Part shown: positions 18,005 through 27,366 of the stretch, piece after piece
Position numbering within the stretch: the first letter of the stretch is position 1
How the letters are laid out: every line of letters starts with the position of its first letter
Notes under the pieces: model-generated
Told to the model about the DNA's origin: nothing
Database searches by the model: none
What the model saw: only the letters and a program-made list of their open reading frames with translations
NCBI GenBank assembly: GCA_038231395.1
Contig: JBBRLL010000008.1
Location: forward strand, 1-64,000
Source: Stagnihabitans sp038231395
GTDB lineage: Bacteria > Pseudomonadota > Alphaproteobacteria > Rhodobacterales > Rhodobacteraceae
Direction of reading: 5' to 3'
DNA: 64,000 nucleotides
Translations under genes and position numbers: made by a program

Positions 18005-18555
18005 GGATCATTGGCGGCAGGTGGCGCGGCCTGACCTTGGCCGACGTAGGGTCGGGTGACCCCAAAGCCCACCTGCGCCCCACGTCCGACCGGGTGCGCG
18101 AGGCGATCTTTAACCTGCTGATCAACGGGCGGCATGGTGATCTGGTGGCAGGGGCCACGGTCTTGGACCTGTTCGCCGGGTCCGGTGCCTTGGGGTTGGA
18201 GGCTTTGTCACGCAGGGCTTCCGCCGTGACGCTGGTGGATGACGGACGTGCGGCGCTACTTCTGATCGCCCAAAACATCGCCAAAATGCGGGCGCAGGTG
18301 CAGGTTCTGCCCCGCGATGCGACCAAGCTGCCGCCCGCTACCACGCCCTTCTCTCTGATCTTTCTGGACCCGCCCTATGGCAAAGGTCTGGGACAGGCCG
18401 CCCTCTCCAGCGCGCAAGCCCAAGGCTGGATCGCGCCTCAGGCCACGGTTGTGTGGGAAGAGGCCAGCGCCCAAACCGCTCCGCCGGGCTTTGCGCTTCT
18501 GGACCAAAGGCGCTATGGCGACACCTGGGTGACCTTGTTGGAATGGCTGGCATGA
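18001..18555 (+). CDS. rsmD: 16S rRNA (guanine-966-N2)-methyltransferase
   Basis: This 184-residue SAM-dependent methyltransferase modifies G966 of 16S rRNA in the 30S subunit. The opening MRIIGGRWRG, the SAM loop DLFAGSGALGLEALSR and the catalytic LDPPYGKG are specific to RsmD. It starts within the stop codon region of the flavoprotein gene (ATGA overlap) and ends in a second ATGA overlap with the HAD phosphatase. The three genes are therefore translationally coupled. Confidence 0.94.
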   Translation: MRIIGGRWRGLTLADVGSGDPKAHLRPTSDRVREAIFNLLINGRHGDLVAGATVLDLFAGSGALGLEALSRRASAVTLVDDGRAALLLIAQNIAKMRAQVQVLPRDATKLPPATTPFSLIFLDPPYGKGLGQAALSSAQAQGWIAPQATVVWEEASAQTAPPGFALLDQRRYGDTWVTLLEWLA

Positions 18556-19211
18556 GACCGGATGGCGTGATCTTTGACTGTGACGGCGTGTTGGTGGACA
18601 GCGAGGCTATTGCCTTTGACCAGATGGAGGCCGACCTTGCCACCTATGCGCCGCAGCTCACCCGGGCGCAGATGGAGACGGACCTTCTGGGCCTGACGTT
18701 GTCAGGCGTGGCTGTGAAAGCCCGCAGTCTGGGCGCCGATCTGCCCGCCGATTGGGTGGAGGATTTCTACGCCCGCCTTTATGCGAAACTGGAACTCGGT
18801 GCGCCTTTGGTGCCGGGTGTCCTGACCGTGCTGGATGCGCTGGATGGCGCGCGCATCCCTTATGCCATCGGGTCCAACGGCAGCCCGCGCAAGATGGAGA
18901 TCACACTCGGCCAGCACCCCGGACTGATCCCCCGCTTTCAGGGCCGGATCTTTTCCGGTCAGGAAACGGCACGCCCCAAGCCCTTCCCCGACCTGTTCCT
19001 GAAAGCCGCCGCTGCGATGGGTGTAGCACCCGCGCGCTGTGTTGTGGTGGAAGACAGCCCGACAGGGGCCCGTGCCGCCCGCGCCGCCGGAATGCGCTGC
19101 ATGGGCTATGCGCCGCACGGGTCTGCCGGGCTTTTGGCCGAAGGGGCCGAGCCTTTCGCCCGAATGACCGACCTTCCGGCGCTTTTGGGGCTGACTTCGG
19201 TTTCTGGGTGA
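18552..19211 (+). CDS. HAD-superfamily phosphatase (subfamily IA)
   Basis: This 219-residue hydrolase is of the phosphoglycolate phosphatase/beta-phosphoglucomutase type. Motif I is VIFDCDGVLVDSE with two nucleophile-region aspartates, motif II is the SNGSPRK region, motif III is in RPKPFPDLF, and motif IV is VVVEDSPTGARAA. The alpha-helical cap lies between about residues 18 and 85. The start ATG 18552 overlaps the rsmD stop by 4 bases; upstream in-frame sequence is the rsmD gene read in another frame. The natural substrate, probably a small sugar phosphate, cannot be assigned from sequence. Confidence 0.88.
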   Translation: MRPDGVIFDCDGVLVDSEAIAFDQMEADLATYAPQLTRAQMETDLLGLTLSGVAVKARSLGADLPADWVEDFYARLYAKLELGAPLVPGVLTVLDALDGARIPYAIGSNGSPRKMEITLGQHPGLIPRFQGRIFSGQETARPKPFPDLFLKAAAAMGVAPARCVVVEDSPTGARAARAAGMRCMGYAPHGSAGLLAEGAEPFARMTDLPALLGLTSVSG

Positions 19212-19346
19212 GGCTTTTATGGCTGCGACCTTTCGGCGGAAAATCCTGGAGCCTGTCTGCTGCTGATCGTCGCATCAGACAAGCTCCAGCCTTCCAATTT
19301 TCGCGCGTCATTCGACAAAACCGGATTCCCCTATGTCGGCCAAGCA

Positions 19347-20951
19347 TTAGCGCGCATCCGCCAGAATACGCTCGGCCCCGTGCCAGCCCATCATCATCGC
19401 GGGCGCGTTGGTGTTGCCCGCGATCAGGTTCGGAAAGGCCGAGGCGTCGCAAACCCGTAGGCCGTCCACCCCCCGCACCCGCAGCTTTTCGTCCAGAACC
19501 GAGGCACCCTCTGGTCCCATCCGGCAGGTGCAGGACGGGTGATAGACCGTGCCGGACCGGTTGCGGAAATCGGCAATCATCGCGTCATCGGTTTGCACGG
19601 CAGGCCCGGGGCGCAGTTCCGCAGCCACCCAACGCGCAAACGACGGCTGGGCCGCGATGGTGCGCAGGAATTTCACGGCCAGCAACATCTCGTCAACGTC
19701 GGCTTGGGTGGAATAGGCGTTGGCCACAATCTTCGGGTGCGCCATCGGGTCGGGTGAGCGCAAGCTGATCTGGCCGCGGCTGGTCGGGCGACAGTTCGAC
19801 AAGCCGATCGACACGCCCTGAAACGGGTCCGGCGTCAGCAAGGGACGCTCGCCATTGTAGGGTAGAACGGTAGAAAACGCCTGAAAATACAACTGCATAT
19901 TGGGGCGCAGCTCTGCGTCCGAGGTGCGGAAAAACCCGCCGCCATGGTTGATGGACTTAGCCAGCGGTCCGCCGCGCGTCAGCAGATATTGCAACCCGAC
20001 AAAGGCCTTGCCCCACCATGGCCGCAGGATGCCGTTGTAGGTCGCAACCTTCATCGCCCATGTGTAGTTGATGCCCTGATGGTCGCTCAGATGCGCGCCG
20101 ACATTCGGGTTATCGACAATCACCGGCAGGTCCATCCCGGCCAGCAAAGCACCCGGCCCAATACCAGACAATTGCAAAAGCTGGGGGGAGTTGATCGCAC
20201 CGCCGGCCAGGATCACCTCATGCCCGCGCAGTTGAACCAACTGCCCCTGACGCCGGTATTCAACGCCAACCGCGCGCCTCCCCTCCATGATCACGCGGGT
20301 GACATGAGCGCGGGTGATGACCGCAAGGTTTTTGCGCCCCATCGCAGGCCGCAAAAACGCCCGCGCGGCAGAGTTGCGACGGCCGCCCTTGATCGTCATC
20401 TGATAGGTGCCAGCCCCCTCTTGCCGTTCGCCGTTGAAGTCGCGGTTGGGTGTCAGCCCCGCCTCACCACAGGCGGCTACGTAATCGTCCACCAGCCAAT
20501 GCAGCCCGCGCCGGTTTTCGGATATGAACAACGGCCCGCCTTTGCCACGGTAAGCGTCTGATCCGGCTTCGTTATCCTCCATCGCGCGGTAGGCGGGCAA
20601 GACAGCGTCCCAGCCCCAACCCGGGGCGGCGGCACCCCATTCATCATAGTCCGCCTTGTGGCCCCGGATATAGACCATCGCATTGATCGCGGAGGATCCG
20701 CCGAGGATCTTGCCGCGCGGCCAATGGTCGGTGTGACCCGCCAACCCCGGATCAGCCTCAGTCTGGTACATCCAGTTCACTGCCGGATCGTAGAACAATT
20801 TCCCATAGCCCAATGGCAGTTGCACATAGGGCAGCAAATCGGTGCCCCCGGCCTCCAGCACCACAACCCGGTGTTTTCCCGAAGCCGTCAGGCGGTTGGC
20901 CAGAACCGACCCGGCAGAGCCTGACCCCACAATGATGTAATCGACGTCCAT
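19347..20951 (-). CDS. betA: choline dehydrogenase (GMC oxidoreductase)
   Basis: This 534-residue FAD enzyme of the GMC family is most like BetA, which oxidises choline to betaine aldehyde, the first step of glycine betaine synthesis. The FAD motif is at the very N-terminus (DYIIVGSGSAGSVLANRL). GMC signature 1 is PRGKILGGSSAINAM and the active-site region near the C-terminus is YHPSCTCRMG. The start ATG 20951 is set by the FAD motif. No betB, betI or choline transporter is adjacent. Other alcohol dehydrogenases of this family look similar, so choline is likely but not proven. Confidence 0.85.
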   Translation of the reverse strand: MDVDYIIVGSGSAGSVLANRLTASGKHRVVVLEAGGTDLLPYVQLPLGYGKLFYDPAVNWMYQTEADPGLAGHTDHWPRGKILGGSSAINAMVYIRGHKADYDEWGAAAPGWGWDAVLPAYRAMEDNEAGSDAYRGKGGPLFISENRRGLHWLVDDYVAACGEAGLTPNRDFNGERQEGAGTYQMTIKGGRRNSAARAFLRPAMGRKNLAVITRAHVTRVIMEGRRAVGVEYRRQGQLVQLRGHEVILAGGAINSPQLLQLSGIGPGALLAGMDLPVIVDNPNVGAHLSDHQGINYTWAMKVATYNGILRPWWGKAFVGLQYLLTRGGPLAKSINHGGGFFRTSDAELRPNMQLYFQAFSTVLPYNGERPLLTPDPFQGVSIGLSNCRPTSRGQISLRSPDPMAHPKIVANAYSTQADVDEMLLAVKFLRTIAAQPSFARWVAAELRPGPAVQTDDAMIADFRNRSGTVYHPSCTCRMGPEGASVLDEKLRVRGVDGLRVCDASAFPNLIAGNTNAPAMMMGWHGAERILADAR

Positions 20952-21113
20952 ACTCGCCCCATTCTTGTGCGGCGAAGCTATCCGAGGCCCTGCCCCCAAG
21001 ATGCAAGCTTTGCGACATGGCGTGTCGCAGCCCGCCTCTGGACATCCCGCATCTGCGTCGTTAGCGGTGTGGTCGGCCGGAAGCTGGCCCCCATATTGGC
21101 ATCGTATCTTCGC

Positions 21114-22322
21114 ATGACCCCGATCACCTTTATCTTGCGTCACCCGACGTTGCGGCGGATCGCGTTGGCGCTCTTGTTGTTGGGCGCGCTCAACGCCTCG
21201 GTTTACCCTTACCAGTCGCTGATCTCGATTGAGCGGATCGGGATGAGCAAACCAGCGTTTTCCCTGATGCTGGTGATGGCGTCGCTGATCGCCGTGACCT
21301 CGTCGGTGCTGTTTGGCGTGTTGGGTGACCAGTTTGGCCGACGCCGGGTGATTGCCTTGATCACCGCCCTGTGCAGTACCCTTGGCATCGGCGCGATGCT
21401 GGCGTTTCCCGGCATCTGGGCGCTGATCCTGTGTCAGGGCATACTTTTGCCCTTGTCATCAAGCATTTACGGTCAGTTGTTCGCCTTGGCCCGCCTTGCC
21501 AGCCCCGGTGAGGGTGCAACCCGGGACTCCGTTCTGTCCACCATCCGGTCTGCCATGTCGTTCAGCTTTCTGGCCATGTTGATCTTCTGGACCTTCGCCT
21601 TCGCTTTTGGCCTGTCGGAACTTGCGATCTATGTCAGCGGCGGGCTGGCCAGCCTTGCGATGTCGCTGCTGGTGTATTTCGGCTGGCCAAAGGATGGTCA
21701 GACCGCTTGGGCCGATCCGCGGTCCGGCATGCGGCTGCGCGACGCCCTGGCAGAGATTGCCAAGCCCGCTGTCGCGGTGCGCGTGCTGTTTCTGGGGGCG
21801 CTCTCCTCATCCGGCAACCTGTATATGGTGCTGGTATCGCTGGTGTTTGACGCTTCGGCCCTGCGTGGTCCGGCGGATGTGGCGCTGTATGTCGGTGTGG
21901 TGGCGGGCTGGGAGGTTCCGGCCATGCTGATCCTGCCGCGCTTCACCGCACATTTGCCCCGCGCGACCCTGATGGCTGTCGGCGCCTTGCTGTACGGCTG
22001 TCATCTGCTGGCGCTGCCCCTGTTGGCTGACACGCCCTATCTGTGGCTGATGACGCTATTCGGTGGGGTCGGCGGGGCGATCATCATCACCACACCCATT
22101 TCGTACTATCAGGATTTGCTCAGCGCCCGCCCGGGGACAGCCGCTGCCATGCTGGCGGTGCAAAAGCTGGTCGCCGATGTGTTGACGGCGGCGATATTCG
22201 CCATAGGCTCTCAATTCGGCGGGTTTGAGGTGGTGGCGGTGATGGGTGTCTGCATCAGCCTGTTCGGGGCTTTGGGTGTTTATATCGCCGACCGCAATGA
22301 CTGGTTTGCGGTGCGGGCCTGA
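21114..22322 (+). CDS. MFS transporter, first of a tandem pair (sugar-efflux-like)
   Basis: This 402-residue inner-membrane protein has about 12 predicted helices of the major facilitator superfamily. The loop 2-3 motif is GVLGDQFGRRRVIAL. The stretch ILCQGILLPLSSSIYGQLFALAR resembles the sugar efflux (SetA-type) subgroup, as does the C-terminal YYQDLLSARPGTAAAML. The start ATG 21114 yields a cytoplasmic leader of about 12 residues. It is divergent from betA across 162 bp and its stop is 3 bases before a paralogous second transporter. The substrate is unknown. Confidence 0.82.
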   Translation: MTPITFILRHPTLRRIALALLLLGALNASVYPYQSLISIERIGMSKPAFSLMLVMASLIAVTSSVLFGVLGDQFGRRRVIALITALCSTLGIGAMLAFPGIWALILCQGILLPLSSSIYGQLFALARLASPGEGATRDSVLSTIRSAMSFSFLAMLIFWTFAFAFGLSELAIYVSGGLASLAMSLLVYFGWPKDGQTAWADPRSGMRLRDALAEIAKPAVAVRVLFLGALSSSGNLYMVLVSLVFDASALRGPADVALYVGVVAGWEVPAMLILPRFTAHLPRATLMAVGALLYGCHLLALPLLADTPYLWLMTLFGGVGGAIIITTPISYYQDLLSARPGTAAAMLAVQKLVADVLTAAIFAIGSQFGGFEVVAVMGVCISLFGALGVYIADRNDWFAVRA

Positions 22323-22325
22323 ACG

Positions 22326-23513
22326 GTGGCAGCGGGTCCCTTCGCCGTGATCCTGCGCGATCCGGTCCTGCGGATGGCCGCCGGGCTGATGGTTCTGCAA
22401 GGGGCGCTGGTGTGTTCGTTCGGCCCCTTCGTTTCGGTGCTTGCGGTGCGGGTGTTTGGTCTGGGCGACCGGGGTTATGCGGCGCTTCTGGTGCTGGCCA
22501 CGTTGGTGATGGTCATATCCGCCCTTGCCGCCGGGATCCGGGCTGACCAGACCGCCAACCGGCGCGGCATTGCACTGGCGGCGGCTGTGCTGGTGATGGC
22601 TGGGGGTACGGTGATGAGCGTGGCACCCTCGCCCCTTACCTTCATTCTGGCGCAGGGGCTCTTGTTCCCGGCCAACACCCTCTTTGGCCAGCTGTTCGCC
22701 CAAGCCCGGCTGGCTGCAAGCCACCATCCCGCGCAAATCCGGGATGGTGTTATGGCCGTGATCCGCGCGATGCTGGCATTGCCTTTCGTCGTGGTGCTGC
22801 CCTTGTGGGCTTTGGCCCAAAGTCATGGCGCCCCGATGCTGGCGATTTATCCGGTCGCACTGGCCTTGGGTGGGGTGATGCTGGGGGTGATCTGGCGGCA
22901 ATGGCCGTCACGCGCGGCGATGGCGGGTCGCGATGCGCCATCCGGCCTGTCGCTGCGCGCGGCGCTGGCAGAGCTTGCCGCACCCGGCCTGGCCCTGCGT
23001 GTCGTCGCATTGGGGGCGGTATCGGCTGGGGGTACGGCGTATTGGGCGGTAATGGGGCTGGTCCTGACCCGCCCCGACGGCTCTGGCGACGCTGCCCTTT
23101 ACGCGGGGTTGGTGGCCGGGATGGAGGTGCCCTTCATGCTGGCCCTGCCCTTTCTGCCCAAGGTCAAGCGAAGCTGGCTGATATTTCTGGGAGCAGCCAC
23201 TTACGCCGTCCACCTTGTCGGCATTCCGTTGCTGGCCGGAACGCCGTGGCTTTGGCTTTTGTTGATCCCCGCAGCTTCGGGCGGGGCTTTGACGCTGACG
23301 TTGCCGATTGCCTATCTGCAAGACCAGATGCAGGCCCGCCCCGGCACCAGTGCGGCCTTGATGTCGCTGATGAAAGTGGTGGGTGACTGTCTGGCGGCCG
23401 GAACGTTTGCGCTTGGCAGCGGGCTGTCGGGCTATACGCTGGCCGCCATTTTGGGGGCATTTGTGACGCTGATTGGCGCGGGTGTTCTGGTGATCGCCGA
23501 CCGATCTGCTTGA
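22326..23513 (+). CDS. MFS transporter, second of a tandem pair (sugar-efflux-like)
   Basis: This 395-residue membrane protein is paralogous to its upstream neighbour. The same block order is seen: ILAQGLLFPANTLFGQLFAQAR in the middle and YLQDQMQARPGTSAALMSL near the end. The loop 2-3 motif is degenerate (AAGIRADQTANRRGIAL). The start is GTG 22326, three bases after the preceding stop. The pair could act as a heteromeric exporter or two exporters of related substrates; neither is shown by sequence. hemE follows after 46 bp. Confidence 0.82.
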   Translation: MAAGPFAVILRDPVLRMAAGLMVLQGALVCSFGPFVSVLAVRVFGLGDRGYAALLVLATLVMVISALAAGIRADQTANRRGIALAAAVLVMAGGTVMSVAPSPLTFILAQGLLFPANTLFGQLFAQARLAASHHPAQIRDGVMAVIRAMLALPFVVVLPLWALAQSHGAPMLAIYPVALALGGVMLGVIWRQWPSRAAMAGRDAPSGLSLRAALAELAAPGLALRVVALGAVSAGGTAYWAVMGLVLTRPDGSGDAALYAGLVAGMEVPFMLALPFLPKVKRSWLIFLGAATYAVHLVGIPLLAGTPWLWLLLIPAASGGALTLTLPIAYLQDQMQARPGTSAALMSLMKVVGDCLAAGTFALGSGLSGYTLAAILGAFVTLIGAGVLVIADRSA

Positions 23514-23559
23514 CAAGCGCCGCCGCTCAAGGGACGAAACTGCAAAACCGGAGAAGCCC

Positions 23560-24588
23560 ATGACCAAAACCATCCTGCGCGCCCTGCGTGGCGAAACCCA
23601 AGCCACCCCACCGATCTGGCTGATGCGGCAAGCGGGACGGTATCTGCCGGAATACCGCGCCACCCGGGCGCAGGCGGGCGATTTCCTCAAGCTGTGCTAC
23701 GCGCCCGATCTGGCAGCCGAGGTGACTTTGCAGCCGATCCGCCGGTTTGGCTTTGATGCAGCCATTCTCTTTGCCGATATTCTCTTGTTGCCGCAGGCGC
23801 TTGGGGCGGAATTGTGGTTTGAAACCGGAGAGGGACCGCGCCTGTCCACCATCACCAGAGCCGAGGACATGCGTCGCCTGAAAGGGCCAGAGGATATCCA
23901 CGATCACCTTGCACCCATCTATGAGACCGTCCGCATTCTGAAACGCGAATTGCCACCCGAGACGACGCTGATCGGCTTTGCCGGTGCGCCGTGGACCGTG
24001 GCCAGCTATATGATCGCCGGACGCGGTACACCCGACCAAGCCCCCGCGCATCTGTTGAAGGACACCGACCGCGCCACCTTTTTGGCCTTGATCGACCGGA
24101 TCGCCGATGCAACGGTGGAATATCTGTCGGCGCAGGTCATGGCAGGGGCCGAGGTGGTCAAGCTGTTCGACTCCTGGGCGGGCAGTCTGAAGGGCCAAGA
24201 CTTTACCGACTTCGCTCTGGCCCCCACCGCCCGGATCATCGCGCAACTGAAAGCGCGTCACCCCGGCTTGCCCGTCATCGCCTTCCCACGTGAGGCAGGA
24301 GAGCGGTACGTGGGTTTCGCCACTGCCACCGGGGCTGATTGCGTGGCGCTGGACAATTCGGTCAGCGCCGATTGGGCTGCGGAAAAGGTGCAGACAGATG
24401 GCTGCGTGCAGGGCAACCTTGACCCCAAGCTGATGGTGACGGGCGGTGCGGCGCTGGATGCCGAGGCGCGTCGGATCGTCAAAGCCTTCTCGAACGGCCC
24501 GCATATCTTCAACCTCGGCCATGGTATCACTCCGGACGCCGATCCGCAGAATGTGACGCGGTTGATGGAAGCGATCCGGGGTTCGTGA
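23560..24588 (+). CDS. hemE: uroporphyrinogen decarboxylase
   Basis: This 342-residue cytoplasmic enzyme converts uroporphyrinogen III to coproporphyrinogen III in the heme and chlorophyll pathway. The N-terminal signature PPIWLMRQAGRYLPEYR and the later FAGAPWTVASYMI and VKLFDSWAG are unmistakable. The C-terminal NLGHGI is also present. GGAG precedes the ATG. It is on the opposite strand from hemF about 3.6 kb away, so the two consecutive pathway enzymes are linked but not co-transcribed. Confidence 0.97.
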   Translation: MTKTILRALRGETQATPPIWLMRQAGRYLPEYRATRAQAGDFLKLCYAPDLAAEVTLQPIRRFGFDAAILFADILLLPQALGAELWFETGEGPRLSTITRAEDMRRLKGPEDIHDHLAPIYETVRILKRELPPETTLIGFAGAPWTVASYMIAGRGTPDQAPAHLLKDTDRATFLALIDRIADATVEYLSAQVMAGAEVVKLFDSWAGSLKGQDFTDFALAPTARIIAQLKARHPGLPVIAFPREAGERYVGFATATGADCVALDNSVSADWAAEKVQTDGCVQGNLDPKLMVTGGAALDAEARRIVKAFSNGPHIFNLGHGITPDADPQNVTRLMEAIRGS

Positions 24589-24721
24589 TGGGAACGCGGT
24601 GATCTGCGGACGCGATCTGCCGTATTTATGATTGGCCGTGACCTGCTGGCTTGAACCGGGGCCGAGCCTCGGGGGCGGCGACTGGGCGACCTTACGTTAG
24701 GGTCCAAGGTAGCTTTCAGGG

Positions 24722-24757
24722 TTTGGCCGCCCGGCGAACCGGCGCCGGGCGGCCAAA
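24722..24757. terminator. terminator-like hairpin between hemE and phoX
   Basis: A perfect 15-bp inverted repeat pairs 24722-24736 with 24743-24757 around a 6-nt loop. It lies between the 3' ends of convergent hemE and phoX, 20 bases beyond the phoX stop. There is only a short T run on either side, so it may act as a bidirectional terminator of weak intrinsic type. Confidence 0.7.
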
Positions 24758-24776
24758 TTGCTATCGCAACCGAAGC

Positions 24777-26504
24777 TTACTTCGCAACCGGGAACGGGCC
24801 GATATAGCCGACATAGGCGTTCTTCTCATCCGGGGTTTTCAGCTTGTCCTGATCGCTTTCACCGAAGGGATGCTGGACGACGGCGACCAGATACCCATGG
24901 CCGTTGACGTTCGGATACCAGTCGACCGAGGTCGCCTCGGAACCATAGGGCGTCGACATGATCCGGCTCATCGTGTCGGTTGCCATGTCACGCGCCCAGA
25001 CCACGTCGTTCTGGTGAAAGTCGGTATCCTCCGCGATGATAAGGGTGTTCATCCCGGTCATGAAGGTCAGGTTGTCCGGGCTGGAGATTCCGTCGATGTC
25101 GCAAGTGTTGCCGGCTTCGACAGCATCGGCGGCATATTCCTTAGGCTTGCCGGTCACGATGGCCTTGATGTCGGTGCCGACAAAATCGGCATCCAACTGC
25201 ATCTCATACACCGCGCCGCAATCGTTCTTGGCAACCCGGACGTCGTTGCGACCTTTCAGGTCGGCCTTGGCGTCGGCATCGGTCATGCCCTTGGCCACCT
25301 GGGTGATCGCCATGTAAACCCGGTTGGTCGCCGGATCAAAGGTCTGACCCTCCATCTTGCGGAACTCGGTCGAGGCGCCCAGCATCGAAGCCACCCGCGT
25401 GGTTTCCAGACGCGAGGCAATAGCCTCCATTCCGGTCTTGATCTTCAGGCATTCCAGTCGGCCCTCGGCGTTGGAGGCCATGAAGCCCTCCGGGCAGGCA
25501 CCATCGGCGGTCAGATCAGCCGTCTCGAAAATGTCGGCGAACTTGGTGCCTTTGTCGATGGCAGCTTGAACAGTCGCGTCATCCGAATGTCCAAGGTCAA
25601 TCCATTCGACCTTGGCAGCGCCGCCATCAACGTCAGAGGTCTGGACCCATTTCAACGCGAAAAGCTGACCGGCGGACAGATCGCCTGCCTTGTCGGCGAC
25701 ATAACGGTAAAGGTCGGTGTTGGTGCCGTCATTGGTCAGGTAGACCGTCTTTTTGTCCGGCATCACATTGGCCATCTCCATCGAGATGCGGCCCATGCTG
25801 TAGTGCTTGCCGACCGAGGCGTCGCCGGCATCACTCACCGTGATTTCGGTGGCAAAGCCATAGCGGTAGGTGTTGAAAACGGCACGGAAGGCGTCAACCG
25901 TCATGGTCGCCGGATTAAGGCCGTAGTAACGCGCGAAGGGCAGCGTGTCTTCGTTGATGTCTTTCAGGTCTTTGGCGGCCTCGATGGCGCGCGCGTCATC
26001 AGGGTATTCCTCGGACCCAAGATGAGTGCCCCAGGGTGTGACCGACCCGGCGCAGGGCTGCCAGATGCCACCGAGCTTGGCGGTGTCGACAGGCTTGGTC
26101 GAAACGGCCTTCAGATTGCCATCGGCTTCCTGCGCCAGTTCTGTGACATACAGCGCAGCCGGAGCTTCTTCAAAATGGCTGACCGAATACAGCTTGCCGT
26201 TTTTCGGAAGCAGGCTGGTGAAGTCAGCGTTAAACGAAATGCCCTCGGCAATCTGCTTTCCGTCTTGCGTCATCAACTGGCCGAAGACCTGATCGCCGAC
26301 CTTGTCGCCAGAGCGCAGGATGGTGTGATAGGCGACCGGCATTTCTGCGCCGCCCATCTTGGCAGAGGCGCTGGCCAGAACCGTGCGTTTGGCGGCGTCA
26401 TCGGCGGCAAAGGGAACCGCGGCGAAGGATATTGTCTCGGCATGGGCCAGCTGAACCAGACCGGTCAGGGCAGTGGCAGCCAAAAATAGAGCGCGCAGTC
26501 GCAT
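24777..26504 (-). CDS. phoX: PhoX-family alkaline phosphatase (PF05787-type)
   Basis: This 575-residue secreted protein belongs to the PhoX/DUF839 family, calcium- and iron-dependent phosphomonoesterases that release phosphate from organic esters. The N-terminus is a signal peptide ending in AHAETIS. No twin-arginine pair is visible in it, although studied PhoX proteins are Tat substrates. Characteristic parts are SVSHFEEAPAALY, PCAGSVTPWGTHLGSEEY and the late SPDNLTFMTGMNTLIIAEDTDFH. A good match to a PhoB box lies about 70 bp upstream, consistent with induction on phosphate starvation. Some family members have other activities. Confidence 0.85.
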   Translation of the reverse strand: MRLRALFLAATALTGLVQLAHAETISFAAVPFAADDAAKRTVLASASAKMGGAEMPVAYHTILRSGDKVGDQVFGQLMTQDGKQIAEGISFNADFTSLLPKNGKLYSVSHFEEAPAALYVTELAQEADGNLKAVSTKPVDTAKLGGIWQPCAGSVTPWGTHLGSEEYPDDARAIEAAKDLKDINEDTLPFARYYGLNPATMTVDAFRAVFNTYRYGFATEITVSDAGDASVGKHYSMGRISMEMANVMPDKKTVYLTNDGTNTDLYRYVADKAGDLSAGQLFALKWVQTSDVDGGAAKVEWIDLGHSDDATVQAAIDKGTKFADIFETADLTADGACPEGFMASNAEGRLECLKIKTGMEAIASRLETTRVASMLGASTEFRKMEGQTFDPATNRVYMAITQVAKGMTDADAKADLKGRNDVRVAKNDCGAVYEMQLDADFVGTDIKAIVTGKPKEYAADAVEAGNTCDIDGISSPDNLTFMTGMNTLIIAEDTDFHQNDVVWARDMATDTMSRIMSTPYGSEATSVDWYPNVNGHGYLVAVVQHPFGESDQDKLKTPDEKNAYVGYIGPFPVAK

Positions 26505-26573
26505 GGGATACTCCTGAGTTGAAATGAACCTTCTCAGCGTGACCGATAGCTATGAAACCAAAGTGATCCTGAA

Positions 26574-26591
26574 ATCACAGTTTTGCGACAG
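26574..26591 (-). promoter_or_regulatory. candidate Pho box upstream of phoX
   Basis: On the minus strand the sequence CTGTCGCAAAACTGTGAT is two 7-mers separated by 4 bases. The PhoB box consensus is CTGTCAT-N4-CTGTCAT, so the halves match at 5/7 and 6/7 positions with the expected 11-bp repeat. It lies 70-87 bp upstream of the phoX start and just after the cobS stop codon. Confidence 0.6.
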
Positions 26592-26592
26592 A

Positions 26593-27366
26593 TCAAACCA
26601 TCAGCACAAGCACGCCAAGGTAAAAGCCCACTTCGCTGCACTGCTGGATCGCACCAAGGCAATCGCCGGTATAGCCGCCCAGACGCGGCTCGTACCAGCG
26701 TCGCATCACAAAATGGCCGATGCCAAGACCGACAAGCCCGGTCAGAACGGCGGACACCGGAAGTGTGCAAGCCAACGGAAACAAAGCAAGCCCGGTCGTG
26801 ACCAGCGCCACCTGCACGGCATGGCTGTCAATCCCGCCAGCCACTGCACTGCCAGCCCCCTGATCCCGGACGTAATCCGAAGAGGCCATCACGGCCAACA
26901 TTGACGCGCGGCTTGCAGCATGAGCCGCGATCAGGGTGAATGGAACCGTCCCGGCGGGCAAGGCCGAAAGGGCTGCAAATTTGATGCCGACCATCATCAT
27001 CAGTCCCAAAACGCCATAGGTGCCGATGCGGCTGTCGCGCATGATCTCCAGCACGCGCTCTTTCGGGCGGGGGCTGCCCAGTCCGTCACAGGCGTCGGCA
27101 AAACCGTCTTCATGCAGCGCCCCGGTGACCAGCATCCCTGCGACCAAAGCCAGCACCACTGCCAACTGCGGAGAGAACAGCCAACCGGCAACCGCATAGG
27201 TCAGGGCGCAGATGCCGCCCACCGCCACGCCCACGCCGGGATACCAGCGCGGGCTTTGCCGCATCGCTTCGGGCGAATAGGGGGCTTTGAAAGTCAACCG
27301 CGTCAGAAACTGCAACGCCAACAGGAAAGCCGGGATTTCGGTGTTGAAAAACCCCACTACGTCCAT
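26593..27366 (-). CDS. cobS: adenosylcobinamide-GDP ribazoletransferase
   Basis: This 257-residue membrane enzyme joins adenosylcobinamide-GDP with alpha-ribazole to give adenosylcobalamin (the enzyme is called CobV in aerobic pathways). The diagnostic acidic motif GALHEDGFADACDGLG is followed by RDSRIGTYG and several membrane helices. The C-terminal GGYTGDCLGA is also typical. Its start overlaps the hemF stop by 10 bases, so it is translationally coupled to a heme gene. No other cobalamin gene is in the window and no cobalamin riboswitch was seen. Confidence 0.93.
   Translation of the reverse strand: MDVVGFFNTEIPAFLLALQFLTRLTFKAPYSPEAMRQSPRWYPGVGVAVGGICALTYAVAGWLFSPQLAVVLALVAGMLVTGALHEDGFADACDGLGSPRPKERVLEIMRDSRIGTYGVLGLMMMVGIKFAALSALPAGTVPFTLIAAHAASRASMLAVMASSDYVRDQGAGSAVAGGIDSHAVQVALVTTGLALFPLACTLPVSAVLTGLVGLGIGHFVMRRWYEPRLGGYTGDCLGAIQQCSEVGFYLGVLVLMV

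Noticed and set aside
24651..26489. A 612-codon open frame on the plus strand opposite phoX
   Set aside because: It is the mirror of a long GC-rich gene with clear PhoX features and a signal peptide; the plus-strand product shows no recognisable domain.
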